A stretch of DNA of 64,000 nucleotides from Streptomyces sp. NBC_01255 (GCF_036226445.1 NZ_CP108474.1:1426001-1490000), one strand, 5' to 3'; shown: positions 7,890 to 16,663, numbered from the stretch's first letter. Numbers and translations are program-made. Notes: generated by a model from the sequence alone, not told the origin.

Positions 7890-10208
7890 GTGACCACCAA
7901 GTCCGCAGCCGCGGCAGCGCAGGCCACCCTGCACGGCTACCCCCGCCAAGGCGCCGACCGGGAACTGAAGAAGGCCGTCGAAGGCTACTGGAAGGGCCGC
8001 GTCAGCGCCGACGCCCTCCGGACGACCGCCGCCGAACTGCGCCGTACCACCTGGCGGCAGCTCGCCGCCGCCGGTGTCGACGAGGTCCCCACCGGCGACT
8101 TCTCGTACTACGACCACGTCCTCGACACCACCGTCATGGTCGGCGCGATCCCCGCCCGCCACCGGGCCGCCGTCGCGGCGGACCCGCTCGACGGCTACTT
8201 CGCCATGGCACGCGGCACCCAGGATGTCGCGCCACTGGAGATGACCAAGTGGTTCGACACCAACTACCACTATCTCGTCCCGGAGTTGGGACCTGACACG
8301 GTCTTCTCGGCCGACTCCTCCCAGCAGGTCGCGGGCTTCCGGGAAGCTCTCGACCTGGGCCTCGGCGCCCGGCCCGTCCTGGTCGGCCCCGTCACCTACC
8401 TGATGCTCGCCAAGCCCGCGCCCGGCGTGGCGGCCGACTTCGATCCGCTCACCCTCCTCGACCGGCTGCTTCCGGTGTACGCCGAGGTCCTCGCCGACCT
8501 CCGCGCGGCGGGCGCCGACTGGGTGCAGCTCGACGAGCCCGCCCTCGTCCAGGACCGCACCCCGGCGGAACTGAACGCCGCCGCACGCGCCTACCGCGAC
8601 CTCGGCGCGCTCACGGACCGTCCGAAGCTCCTGGTCGCCTCCTACTTCGACCGGCTCGGCGACGCCCTCCCGGTGCTGGCCAAGGCGCCGGTGGAGGGGC
8701 TGGCCCTCGACTTCACCGAGCGAGCGGCCGCCAACCTGGACTCGCTCGCCGCCATCGGCGGCCTGCCCGGCAAGCGACTCGTCGCCGGAGTGGTCAACGG
8801 CCGCAACATCTGGGTCAACGACCTGGCCGCGTCGCTCACCACACTCGGCACCCTCCTCGGTCTCGCCGACCGCGTCGACGTGGCGGCCTCCTGCTCCCTG
8901 CTGCACGTCCCGCTCGACGCCACGGCGGAACGCGAGATCGATCCGCAGATCCTGCGCTGGCTCGCCTTCGCCCGCCAGAAGACCGCCGAGATCGTCACCC
9001 TCGCGAAGGGACTCTCGCAGGGCACCGGGGCCATCACCGGCGAACTCGCCGCCAACCGCGCCGACCTCGCCTCGCGCGCCCGCTCCCCGATCACCCAGGA
9101 CCCGGCCGTCCGCTCCCGCGCAGCCGCCGTCACCGACGCCGACACCCGCCGCCCCCAGCCGTACGCCGACCGCGCGGGCGCCCAACACGCCGCCCTCCGG
9201 CTTCCGTTGCTCCCCTCCACGACCATCGGCTCGTTCCCGCAGACCGCGGAGCTGCGGACCGCGCGGGCCGACCTGCGGGCCGGGCGGATCGACACCGCCG
9301 GGTACGAGGAGCGCATCAGGTCCGAGATCCAGGACGTGATCGCCTTCCAGGAGAAGACCGGCCTCGACGTCCTGGTCCACGGCGAGCCCGAACGCAACGA
9401 CATGGTCCAGTACTTCGCCGAGCAGCTCACGGGCTACCTGGCCACGCGACACGGCTGGGTCCAGTCCTACGGCACCCGCTACGTCCGGCCGCCCGTCCTC
9501 GCCGGGGACATCTCCCGTCCCGCGCCGATGACGGTCCGCTGGACGGCGTACGCCCGGTCCCTCACCGCCAAGCCCGTCAAGGGCATGCTCACCGGACCGG
9601 TCACCATGCTCGCCTGGTCCTTCGTCCGCGACGACCAGCCCCTCGCCGACACCGCCCGCCAGGTCGCCCTCGCCCTGCGCGACGAGGTGAACGACCTGGA
9701 GGCGGCGGGCACTTCGGTCATCCAGGTGGACGAGCCGGCCCTCCGCGAGACCCTGCCGCTGCGCGCCGCCGACCACGGGACGTACCTGGCGTGGGCGACG
9801 GAGGCGTTCCGCCTCACGACCGCCGGAGTGCGCCCGGAGACCCAGATCCACACCCATATGTGCTACGCCGAGTTCGGCGACATCGTCCAGGCCATCGACG
9901 ACCTCGACGCCGACGTCATCAGCCTGGAGGCCGCCCGCTCCCACATGCAGGTCGCCCGCGAACTCGCCGCGCACGGCTACCCGCGCGAGGCGGGACCCGG
10001 TGTCTACGACATCCACTCGCCGCGCGTGCCGAGCGCCCACGAGGCCGCCGAGCTGCTCCGTACCGGCCTCGAAGCCATCCCCGCCGAGCGGCTCTGGGTC
10101 AACCCCGACTGCGGCCTGAAGACCCGAGGCTGGCCCGAGACCCGCGCCTCCCTGGAGAACCTGGTCGCGGCGGCCCGCACCGTCCGCGCGGAACTCGCCA
10201 CCCCCTGA
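7890..10208 (+). CDS. metE: Cobalamin-independent methionine synthase
   Basis: 772 residues, the normal MetE length. It transfers the methyl group of 5-methyltetrahydropteroyl-triglutamate to homocysteine. The GTG at 7890 has GAAGGAG upstream and begins TTKSAAAAAQATLHGYPRQG; in-frame sequence further upstream lies in the riboswitch and is not coding. The N-terminal barrel carries YPRQGADRELKKAVEGYWKG. The C-terminal barrel carries the zinc ligands H656-M-C658 (IHTHMCYAEFGD) and C741 (NPDCGLKTRGW). Expression should be controlled by the B12 riboswitch. Confidence 0.97.
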   Translation: MTTKSAAAAAQATLHGYPRQGADRELKKAVEGYWKGRVSADALRTTAAELRRTTWRQLAAAGVDEVPTGDFSYYDHVLDTTVMVGAIPARHRAAVAADPLDGYFAMARGTQDVAPLEMTKWFDTNYHYLVPELGPDTVFSADSSQQVAGFREALDLGLGARPVLVGPVTYLMLAKPAPGVAADFDPLTLLDRLLPVYAEVLADLRAAGADWVQLDEPALVQDRTPAELNAAARAYRDLGALTDRPKLLVASYFDRLGDALPVLAKAPVEGLALDFTERAAANLDSLAAIGGLPGKRLVAGVVNGRNIWVNDLAASLTTLGTLLGLADRVDVAASCSLLHVPLDATAEREIDPQILRWLAFARQKTAEIVTLAKGLSQGTGAITGELAANRADLASRARSPITQDPAVRSRAAAVTDADTRRPQPYADRAGAQHAALRLPLLPSTTIGSFPQTAELRTARADLRAGRIDTAGYEERIRSEIQDVIAFQEKTGLDVLVHGEPERNDMVQYFAEQLTGYLATRHGWVQSYGTRYVRPPVLAGDISRPAPMTVRWTAYARSLTAKPVKGMLTGPVTMLAWSFVRDDQPLADTARQVALALRDEVNDLEAAGTSVIQVDEPALRETLPLRAADHGTYLAWATEAFRLTTAGVRPETQIHTHMCYAEFGDIVQAIDDLDADVISLEAARSHMQVARELAAHGYPREAGPGVYDIHSPRVPSAHEAAELLRTGLEAIPAERLWVNPDCGLKTRGWPETRASLENLVAAARTVRAELATP

Positions 10209-10233
10209 CCGTGCCGTAGCGACAGGGAATCCT

Positions 10234-10262
10234 CGCGCCCCCGCCCGAGCGGCGGGGGCGCG
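10234..10262. terminator. GC-rich terminator hairpin between metE and the convergent oxygenase gene
   Basis: A perfect 12-bp stem (CGCGCCCCCGCC with its complement) and a 5-base loop. It lies between two convergent genes and may work in both directions. Confidence 0.75.
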
Positions 10263-10288
10263 GGGATCACGGGGATCACGGGGATCAC
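10262..10288. repeat. Three tandem copies of GGGGATCAC
   Basis: Three exact 9-bp repeats run into the stop codon of the minus-strand oxygenase gene (stop at 10285-10287). Confidence 0.85.
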
Positions 10289-11451
10289 GGGGAGACCGTG
10301 GCGGCCGGGGGCGTCCAGCGGCGCGTGCGGGCCGGGATAGCCGAGAGGCCGTACTCCTTCCTGAGGTCCTCGGGGATGGCGTAGTGCATGACGCGTCCGC
10401 GGGTGAGGGAGGACAGTTCGAGGACGGTGGTGAGGTGGCCGAGTCGGTCCAGGGCCCACGCGCCGAGCGGGGAGCGGTCCTCGATGGTCTCCAGGACGCC
10501 GAGGAGGTGGGGGACGGACTTGACGAGGGTGTCCCAGCGGGTGCGGGGGACGTCCAGCCAGTCGGCGCAGGTGTCGCCGACGAGGTAGCGGATGAGCGCG
10601 GAGACGACAGGGTCGAAGAGGGTGCCGGGCACGACCTCCTCGTAGAGGTCGATCAGCTGCCGGGTCAGATGGGATCCCTCCGGGGAGGGGCCCATGTAGC
10701 GGATCATGTACTGGTCGAGGAAGCGGCGGGCGTCGTCGAGGCTCTTCGGTACGGCGTCCTGGTCGACGCCCAGCATGGCGCCGACCACGCGCCAGGCGTA
10801 GTAGTAGGCGTCCGCGCCCTCGGAGGTCATGTGGATGCCGAGGCGGTGGAGGCTGTCGAGGACGAGCATCGAGAAGAACATCTGCCCGCCGATCATGTCC
10901 TCCTGACAGATCGGCACCCCCAACGCCCCGGCGTCCCATCGGTTCTCGCGGGTGAGGTGGTGGCGGATGGAGGCGTGCAGCAGGCGGACTTTCTGCGCGG
11001 CGGGGATGAAGCGGCTCCCCGCCTCGAAGGCGTCGGGCCGCATCAGGTAGACGGTGAACTGGCCTGTCTCCGCCATGCGGGTGGACGGGTAGCTCAGTCC
11101 GTGGGTCGTCGACAGCAGCTTCGCCACGTGCGGGACGAGGTAGCAGGCGGGCATGGCGGCGAAGGACAGCGCGGTGGAGATGTGGACGTTGTTGTCGATG
11201 AAGAACAGCCGGGCCTTCTCCATCTCCCCCCAGTCCACCCAGGCCGGCGGGGCGCTCGTGGCCCGGAGGTACTCCCGGGCGACGTCGGGAAGCCCGTCCG
11301 GCAGCGGAGCGCCGGCGGTGGAGACGTACCGCATCAGGGTGTTGAACGTACCGACCTCGCCGCGTTCGAAGAGCGCGGCGACCGTGGCGTCGGCGAGTTC
11401 GTCGCCGGTCTTCCGCAGGGCGTCCGTCGACGCCTCGGTGGTCCGGGTCAT
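10285..11451 (-). CDS. MpaB/Lcp-type oxygenase (DUF2236 family)
   Basis: 388 residues of the DUF2236 fold, which includes the mycophenolic-acid oxygenase MpaB and the latex-clearing rubber oxygenase Lcp; known members use heme b to cleave isoprenoid double bonds. Visible blocks include MEKARLFFIDNNVHI, QKVRLLHASIRHHL (the Arg/His-rich helix that in Lcp holds catalytic residues) and CQEDMIGGQMFFSMLVLDSL. No signal peptide is seen, unlike secreted Lcp. It follows a polyprenyl diphosphate synthase on the same strand, 78 bp downstream, so an endogenous isoprenoid substrate is plausible. Confidence 0.85.
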   Translation of the reverse strand: MTRTTEASTDALRKTGDELADATVAALFERGEVGTFNTLMRYVSTAGAPLPDGLPDVAREYLRATSAPPAWVDWGEMEKARLFFIDNNVHISTALSFAAMPACYLVPHVAKLLSTTHGLSYPSTRMAETGQFTVYLMRPDAFEAGSRFIPAAQKVRLLHASIRHHLTRENRWDAGALGVPICQEDMIGGQMFFSMLVLDSLHRLGIHMTSEGADAYYYAWRVVGAMLGVDQDAVPKSLDDARRFLDQYMIRYMGPSPEGSHLTRQLIDLYEEVVPGTLFDPVVSALIRYLVGDTCADWLDVPRTRWDTLVKSVPHLLGVLETIEDRSPLGAWALDRLGHLTTVLELSSLTRGRVMHYAIPEDLRKEYGLSAIPARTRRWTPPAATVSP

Positions 11452-11488
11452 GGCGGGGCTCCTTGTTCTCCTGGTCGTCCGTCGGTCG

Positions 11489-11528
11489 GTGAGTCCGTGA
11501 GTCCGTGAGTGCGTGAGTGCGTGAGTGC
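11489..11528. repeat. Five tandem 8-bp repeats GTGAGT(C/G)C
   Basis: Two GTGAGTCC units followed by three GTGAGTGC units, between the polyprenyl synthase stop and the oxygenase start. A possible slippage-prone spacer. Confidence 0.85.
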
Positions 11529-11529
11529 G

Positions 11530-12588
11530 TCAGGAGCGGCGGACCGCCGCCGAGTGCGCCAGGCCGGTGAGCGCGGCGGCGGCAGGCGCGGGCAGGTTCA
11601 GGGCGTCGAGGGCGCGGAGGGCCTCCTCGACCCGCTCGGTGATCATGACCTCGACCCGCTCGGGTGCCTTCAGTCGCCGCATGACCGCCCGTACGGCGTC
11701 CAGGGCGTCGCCGTCGGGGTCGTCCGACGTGCCGAGCAGGTCGCGCAGCCGCCCGCGGTCCTCGTCCCCCGCGAGCCGCCAGGTCTCCGCGAGGAGGGCG
11801 GTGGGCCGCCGGCCGTGTACGTCGTCGGCGCCGGCCTTTCCGGTGACCTCCGGGTCTCCGAACAGGCCGAGCAGATCGTCCCGCAACTGGAACGCCTCTC
11901 CGAGCGGCAGCCCGTACGCGGAGTAGCCCTCGCGCAGCCGCCGCCCGGCCCCGGCCAAGGCGCCGCCGATCAACAGAGGTTGCTCGACGGTGTACTTGGC
12001 GGTCTTGTAGCGGATCACCTTCAGCGACGCCGCCGTGTCCGGGGCCGCGCCGGTGTGCAGGATCTCCAGGCACTCGCCCGCGATCAGGTCCCGGGCCAGG
12101 GCCGCCCAGAGCGGACGGGCCCGGCCGAGGTAGGCGGCCGGCAGTCCGCTGGTGACGAAGAGCTGGCCGGCGAGCGACATGAGCAGGTCCCCGACGAGCA
12201 TCGCCAGCGACCGGGCGCCCTCGGCGGGACGCGGGTGGTGCTCCACCGCGTCGCGCAGGGCCAGGTGCGCGGTGGGCCGGCCGTGCCGCAGCGGACTGTC
12301 GTCGATCAGGTCGTCGTGCACGACCGCGGCCGCGTGCACGATCTCCATCGAGGCCGCCGCCCGCAGCAGCGCTTCGCTGTCGGGCTGCCCCACCGCGCGC
12401 CAGCCCCAGTAACAGAACGCCGCCCGCAGCCGTTTGCCCTCCGTGGTCGCCGCCTCCAGCTGCCCGGCCACCGGGCCCAGCGCGGGATCGACCTCGGACA
12501 GCAGGTCGGCCTCCTGGGCGACGTACCGCCGGAGCACGGCGTCGACGCGCGCCTTGAACGCGGCGGGATCCCAGCGCTCAGACGTCAT
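11530..12588 (-). CDS. Polyprenyl diphosphate synthase (trans-isoprenyl type)
   Basis: 352 residues with both aspartate-rich motifs: the first in VVHDDLIDDSPLRHGRPTAH and the second in FQLRDDLLGLFGDPEVTGK, preceded by KTAKYTVEQPLLIGG. It condenses isopentenyl diphosphate with an allylic diphosphate to a C15-C25 chain; chain length cannot be set from sequence alone. Its start overlaps the end of the small helical protein by 11 bp and the MpaB/Lcp oxygenase follows, forming a three-gene unit. Some actinobacterial homologues are cargo of family 2 encapsulins, but no shell gene is present here. Confidence 0.92.
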   Translation of the reverse strand: MTSERWDPAAFKARVDAVLRRYVAQEADLLSEVDPALGPVAGQLEAATTEGKRLRAAFCYWGWRAVGQPDSEALLRAAASMEIVHAAAVVHDDLIDDSPLRHGRPTAHLALRDAVEHHPRPAEGARSLAMLVGDLLMSLAGQLFVTSGLPAAYLGRARPLWAALARDLIAGECLEILHTGAAPDTAASLKVIRYKTAKYTVEQPLLIGGALAGAGRRLREGYSAYGLPLGEAFQLRDDLLGLFGDPEVTGKAGADDVHGRRPTALLAETWRLAGDEDRGRLRDLLGTSDDPDGDALDAVRAVMRRLKAPERVEVMITERVEEALRALDALNLPAPAAAALTGLAHSAAVRRS

Positions 12589-12856
12589 CGTCGGCCCGCC
12601 GGGCCAGCACGTGCCGGGCGAGAACCTCCAGGTGGGCCGGTGGCGGCGACGCGTACCTGTCGAGGACGAGGCGCCCGCGCGCCTCCAGATCCCGCTCGGC
12701 CTCCGCCGCCACCTCGGCGGCGTCCGAACGCCTCAACAGGCCGCGGACGGCCCCGAGTCCCGAACTCAGCGTGCTCACCGCCAGGTCGGCGAGGCCCGCC
12801 GCCAGCAACACCGCCCGCTCGTCCAGGCCCGCCTGGGGTCCCGACTCCCGCGTCAT
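12578..12856 (-). CDS. Small helical protein coupled to polyprenyl synthase, function unknown
   Basis: About 92 residues starting MTRESGPQAGLDERAVLL. The ATG ending at 12856 has GGGGGA upstream at good spacing; a longer frame to 12940 lacks this. Predicted as mostly alpha-helix (LAAGLADLAVSTLSSGLGAV, then a charged helix AAEVAAEAERDLEARGRL). Its last codons overlap the polyprenyl synthase start, so the two are probably co-translated. I do not recognise the family; a partner or targeting peptide for the synthase is one guess. Confidence 0.65.
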   Translation of the reverse strand: MTRESGPQAGLDERAVLLAAGLADLAVSTLSSGLGAVRGLLRRSDAAEVAAEAERDLEARGRLVLDRYASPPPAHLEVLARHVLARRADDDV

Positions 12857-13001
12857 GCCATTCCCCCGCCCGCGGCGCGGCCGGGGCTCCGTGCCCCGGC
12901 CGCGCTCTCGCCGCCACTTCTCCCCCAGCGTCACGCCCACCAGGGGAACGGCGCAGGTGAACTCACCAACGAGTGATCACCTCGCTGAAACGTACGAGTC
13001 C

Positions 13002-14015
13002 TCACACACACGCGCGGTTCCAGTGCATCCGGGACCACGGCAGGACCAGCTCGCTCCGGTCCTTCACGTCGCGCGGGGCGAGGCCCTCGACAGGTACGGC
13101 CTCGCGGTGCCGTGCGTAGACGGTGTCGACGTAGCGGTGGCCGGTGTCGGCGGCGATGAAGAGGACCGTCCGCGAGGGGGTGCGCGCGCGTTCGTGGCGG
13201 GCGGCGAGGTAGCCGGCGCCGGTCGAGAGGCCCGCGAAGACCGCGTGCCGGCGCAGCAGGTCGACGCTGCCGGCCAGTGCCGCGTCGAAGGAGATCCAGT
13301 GCAGGGTGTCGTACAGCTCGTGGGAGACGTTCCCGAAGGGGATGGAGCTGCCGATCCCGGCGATGATGATCTCGGGATCGGAGACGTGCTCGGCGCCGAA
13401 GGTGACGCTGCCGTACGGCTGGACGCCGACGAGTTCGACGTCGGCCTCGCCATCGCGCGGCTCGTCGGCCGGCGCGCGCAGATAGCGGGCCAGGGCGCCG
13501 GTCGAGGCCCCCGAGCCGACCCCGCCGACGACGGTGAGCCCGTCCGTTCCGGTCGCCTCCCGGATCCGGTCGGCGATCGCGCGGTAGCCGAGGTAGTGGA
13601 TGTCGTCGTGGTACTGCCGCATCCAGTGGTACTCGGGGTGTTCGGCGAGGATCTCGTGGATCCGCTCGACGCGCCGCTTCTGGTCGAGCTTGAGATCGCT
13701 GGACGGCTCCATCTGCTCCAGCGTCGCCCCGAGCACGGCGAGTTGTGTGCGCAGCGTGTGATCCACCGTGGACGAGCCGACGATGTGACAGCGCATGCCG
13801 TACCGATGGCAGGCCAGGGCGAGGGCGTAGGCGTAGATGCCACTGGAGCTGTCCAGCAGGGTGTCCCCGCGCCGTACGGTTCCGGTGTCCAGGAGGTGGC
13901 GTACCGCCGCGAGGGCGGAGACCACCTTCATCGTCTCAAAACGCAGGCAGACCAGCCGGTCGTCGAGACGTATCAGGTCCGGCCGGCCGATCGACTCCGC
14001 GATGTGCTGGTCCAT
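13002..14015 (-). CDS. Cysteine-synthase/SbnA-like PLP-dependent enzyme
   Basis: 337 residues of the fold-type II beta-replacement family. The likely Schiff-base lysine is K30 in LRFETMKVVSALAA. The substrate loop is LLDSSSGIYAYALALA, closer to SbnA-type proteins than to the TSGNTG of housekeeping cysteine synthases. The phosphate-binding loop is GGVGSGASTGALARYL. AAGGAG upstream supports the start. It is the last gene of the metal-transport operon; the GHMP kinase frame overlaps its start by 80 bp. SbnA uses O-phosphoserine to build a diaminopropionate precursor, so here it may take a phosphorylated amino acid from the kinase. That coupling is inference. Confidence 0.85.
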   Translation of the reverse strand: MDQHIAESIGRPDLIRLDDRLVCLRFETMKVVSALAAVRHLLDTGTVRRGDTLLDSSSGIYAYALALACHRYGMRCHIVGSSTVDHTLRTQLAVLGATLEQMEPSSDLKLDQKRRVERIHEILAEHPEYHWMRQYHDDIHYLGYRAIADRIREATGTDGLTVVGGVGSGASTGALARYLRAPADEPRDGEADVELVGVQPYGSVTFGAEHVSDPEIIIAGIGSSIPFGNVSHELYDTLHWISFDAALAGSVDLLRRHAVFAGLSTGAGYLAARHERARTPSRTVLFIAADTGHRYVDTVYARHREAVPVEGLAPRDVKDRSELVLPWSRMHWNRACV

Positions 14016-14994
14016 TCCAGGGCTCCTTGGTGGTGGTGGCGGCGGTCGTGAAGGTCCGGGTGGCGGGGATGCCGTGGGCGTCCAGGGCGCGCAGGCAGCC
14101 GCGGACGCGGTGCCGCACCCCCGGCGCGGCCGGGTCGAAGAGCACGCCCGCCACCGCGCCGCTGTGCGCGATCTGCACGCCCGCCGCCCCGACCCGGCGG
14201 GCGATGCCGGTCAGTGCGTCGAACTCCGGGTGTCCGAGTACGTGTTGGCCGCGTCGAGCGCTGGCGGTGGCGACCTGCCCGAGCAGTCCGACGTCGCCGG
14301 TGGCCACGGCCCGGCGCAGCCGCGCGCGCAGCAGCTCGTAGGCCCGTACGTCACCGGCGTCGGGCTCGTACGCGGGGAGGGCCAGCGTGTCCACGGGCGC
14401 TCCGCCGCCCAGCACGCAGCCGACCACGACCAGCGGCGGCAGGGACGGGCCGAGGACTTCCAGGACGCGGCCCTCCCGCTGGGCGAAGAGCACGGGACCT
14501 CCGTCCAGCATCAGCGGATCGCAGGCCAGCTCCGCGCGGACCGCCAGCCGGGCGACGGTCTCGGGCGTCAGGCGAAGCCCGTACGAGTCCGCGACCGCCC
14601 GTACGGCGGCGATCACGTCGCTGGTGGAGCTGCCCATGCCCAGTCCCACCGGGATGTCGCCGGTGAGACGCAACTCCCCTCCGCAGGGCGGCTGTCCGAC
14701 CCGCTCGGCACACGCGGCCACGGCGAGCGCCGCGGCCTGCGCGGCCTTCCCCCGGCCGGCGGGGACGACGGTGAGCGCCTCGGCCGGCGTGCCGGGAGCG
14801 CGGACGAACCGAGCTCCGCTGCCCGGGCCGGCCATGGGGAGGGTGACCAGTCCGGCGCACCGGAGCCCGTCACCGTCGAGGAAGACCCCTTGGAGGATCT
14901 CGCCGTGGTGACAGGGCGCGTACCCGGTGCCCGCGCCGGTGCCCGTGCACGTGCCGGCGCCGGTGGAAGGGGCCGGGCGGGCGGCGGGGATCAC
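13936..14994 (-). CDS. GHMP-family kinase, PduX-like (amino-acid or small-alcohol kinase)
   Basis: 352 residues. The ATP loop is IPVGLGMGSSTSDVIAAVRA. The N-terminal CHHGEILQGVFLDGDGL resembles the CGELVQG signature of PduX-type threonine kinases. The GTG start overlaps the stop of the DUF364 gene (GTGA, 14991-14994). The C-terminal 27 residues run into the PLP-enzyme start, indicating tight coupling. Within this operon the most reasonable role is to phosphorylate a hydroxy-amino acid for the downstream beta-replacement enzyme; a sugar-kinase role cannot be excluded. Confidence 0.85.
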   Translation of the reverse strand: MIPAARPAPSTGAGTCTGTGAGTGYAPCHHGEILQGVFLDGDGLRCAGLVTLPMAGPGSGARFVRAPGTPAEALTVVPAGRGKAAQAAALAVAACAERVGQPPCGGELRLTGDIPVGLGMGSSTSDVIAAVRAVADSYGLRLTPETVARLAVRAELACDPLMLDGGPVLFAQREGRVLEVLGPSLPPLVVVGCVLGGGAPVDTLALPAYEPDAGDVRAYELLRARLRRAVATGDVGLLGQVATASARRGQHVLGHPEFDALTGIARRVGAAGVQIAHSGAVAGVLFDPAAPGVRHRVRGCLRALDAHGIPATRTFTTAATTTKEPWNGPAHRGVDRPAGPDTSRRPAGLPAF

Positions 14995-15848
14995 GCGCCG
15001 TCCACCGTCCGGTAGCGGTACAGAACCGTCTCCTCGGCGCTGAACTGGGAGAAGGGGAAGGGTTCCGCGGAGAGCGCGGTGACGCCGGAGCCGAGGAACG
15101 CCCGGGCGACGGCGCTGCCGGTCTGCGCGTAGACGACCAGCGGGATGCCGCGGGAGCGACAGCGGTCGAGGATCGTGTCGAACGAGCCGTTGCTCAGGGT
15201 CATTCCGGTGGCGACGACGGCCTGGGCCCGGTCCAGCACCTCGTGCATGTCGGCGGTGACGGGGTCGCCCCACTGCGTGGTCCTGAGGTTGAGGTCGCAG
15301 GGCAGCGGTCGGCCGCCGCGCGCGCGGATCGCCGCGACGAGCGGATTGACGACGCCGATGAGACCCACCTCGGCGCCCTCCTCGATGTCCAGCAGGCCCG
15401 CGATGGCCGCGTCGCGGGCCTTGGCGCGGACCTCCGGGGTGCCGGTGGGGAGGGTGACCGGCTCGGCGTCGCCCGCCGCGCCTGCCGTCCGGTGCGGTCG
15501 GACCTCGGAGAGGTAGGCGTCGAGGGCGGCGATCCGCAGCGGACGCGGAGCCTCTCGCAGGAGCACGTCGAGCGGGGTGCCCGAGGAGTCACGGCAGATC
15601 GACGGGTCGATCTCGCCGGCCTCGAAGGCGCAGCCACCGAACGAGCCGCCGAGGCGGACGAGGACGTACTGGTTGAGATAGGTGGTGTCGCCGCCGGCCA
15701 GGCGGGTGCCGTGGTGGATCCAGAACACGCTGGTCGCGACGAGTTCGGAGGGAAGCGGTCCGTGCGCACCGGCCAGGACGGCCTCGACGAGGCCGTCGAC
15801 GGACGTCGCGGCGGAAGGGGTGACAGAGGTGGGGATCGTCTGGGTCAT
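14991..15848 (-). CDS. DUF4213/DUF364 Rossmann-like protein, putative heavy-metal-related
   Basis: 285 residues. The ATG ending at 15848 is preceded by AAAGGAAAG; an in-frame GTG at 15863 would start inside that ribosome binding site. The N-terminal half (SVFWIHHGTRLAGGDTTYLN, FGGCAFEAGEIDPSICRDSS) matches the DUF4213 pattern, and the C-terminal half (VGLIGVVNPLVAAIRARGG, VVATGMTLSNGSFDTIL) the DUF364 Rossmann fold, which has been proposed to chelate metals. It sits between the ABC ATPase and the GHMP kinase. The enzymatic role is unknown. Confidence 0.8.
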   Translation of the reverse strand: MTQTIPTSVTPSAATSVDGLVEAVLAGAHGPLPSELVATSVFWIHHGTRLAGGDTTYLNQYVLVRLGGSFGGCAFEAGEIDPSICRDSSGTPLDVLLREAPRPLRIAALDAYLSEVRPHRTAGAAGDAEPVTLPTGTPEVRAKARDAAIAGLLDIEEGAEVGLIGVVNPLVAAIRARGGRPLPCDLNLRTTQWGDPVTADMHEVLDRAQAVVATGMTLSNGSFDTILDRCRSRGIPLVVYAQTGSAVARAFLGSGVTALSAEPFPFSQFSAEETVLYRYRTVDGA

Positions 15849-15859
15849 GGCTTTCCTTT

Positions 15860-16663
15860 TCACAGGGCTGGTTGGGGTGCCGGGGCCGGTGCCGCGTCGC
15901 CGAGCGGCCCTCGGTACGTCACGTGGGGGTGTCCCAGGGCGTCGGCGGTGAGTTCGGCGTCCACCTCGAAGACCTCGGCGAGCCGGTCGGCGGTCAGCAC
16001 GGCGGCGGGCGGGCCGGAGGCGACCAGCCGGCCGTGGTGCAGGAGCACCAGCCGGTCGCAGTACCGGGCGGCGAGTGACAGGTCGTGCAGCGCGACCAGG
16101 ACCGTCCGGCCGGTGCCGGACAGCAGCTCCATGAGCTCCAACTGGTGTTTGACGTCGAGGTGGTTGGTGGGTTCGTCGAGGAGCAGCGCGTACGGCTGCT
16201 GGGCGAGCGCGCGGGCGATGTGGGCGCGCTGCCGCTCGCCGCCCGACAGCGCCTTCCAGGAGCGGTCGGCGAGCGCGGTCAGGCCGAGCCGTTCGAGGGC
16301 GGCGGCCACCACGGCCCGGTCGGTGGCGTCCGGACCGCGCCAGCGGTCCCGGAACGGGGTCCGCCCCAGGCCCACGACGTCACCGACCCGCAGGTCGCTG
16401 TCCGCGCCCGAGTCCTGTTCGACGAAGGCGACATGGCGGGCGACGCGACGCGCGCTCCAGTGCCGTACGGACTCCCCGTCGTAGCGGACCTCGCCCGCGT
16501 CAGGAGCCCGGAGGCCGGCCAGACAGCGGAGCAGCGACGACTTGCCGGAGCCGTTCGGCCCCAGCAGTCCCACGGTCTCGCCGGGGGCGATGTCCAGGCT
16601 GACGTCGTGGACGACCCGCGTGCCGGCCACCGACCAGCTGAGTGCTTCGGCGGTGATCCTCAC
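15860..16663 (-). CDS. ABC transporter ATP-binding protein, metal-chelate (FecE/BtuD) type
   Basis: 267 residues with Walker A LLGPNGSGKSSLLRCLAG, signature LSGGERQRAHIARAL, Walker B YALLLDEPTNHLD and switch His in LVALHDLS. The GTG start ends at 16663, has AGGAGG upstream and overlaps the permease stop by four bases. It energises import of a metal chelate with the adjacent FecCD permease and binding lipoprotein. Confidence 0.95.
   Translation of the reverse strand: MRITAEALSWSVAGTRVVHDVSLDIAPGETVGLLGPNGSGKSSLLRCLAGLRAPDAGEVRYDGESVRHWSARRVARHVAFVEQDSGADSDLRVGDVVGLGRTPFRDRWRGPDATDRAVVAAALERLGLTALADRSWKALSGGERQRAHIARALAQQPYALLLDEPTNHLDVKHQLELMELLSGTGRTVLVALHDLSLAARYCDRLVLLHHGRLVASGPPAAVLTADRLAEVFEVDAELTADALGHPHVTYRGPLGDAAPAPAPQPAL

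Noticed and set aside
7860..10040. Long open frame of about 726 codons opposite metE
   Set aside because: It lies wholly antisense to a complete metE, has the low-complexity Gly/Val/Arg/Asp composition of GC-rich shadow frames and shows no motif.
11530..12588. Polyprenyl synthase as family 2 encapsulin cargo
   Set aside because: No encapsulin shell gene lies in the window and no clear cargo tail was recognised; kept only as a remark.
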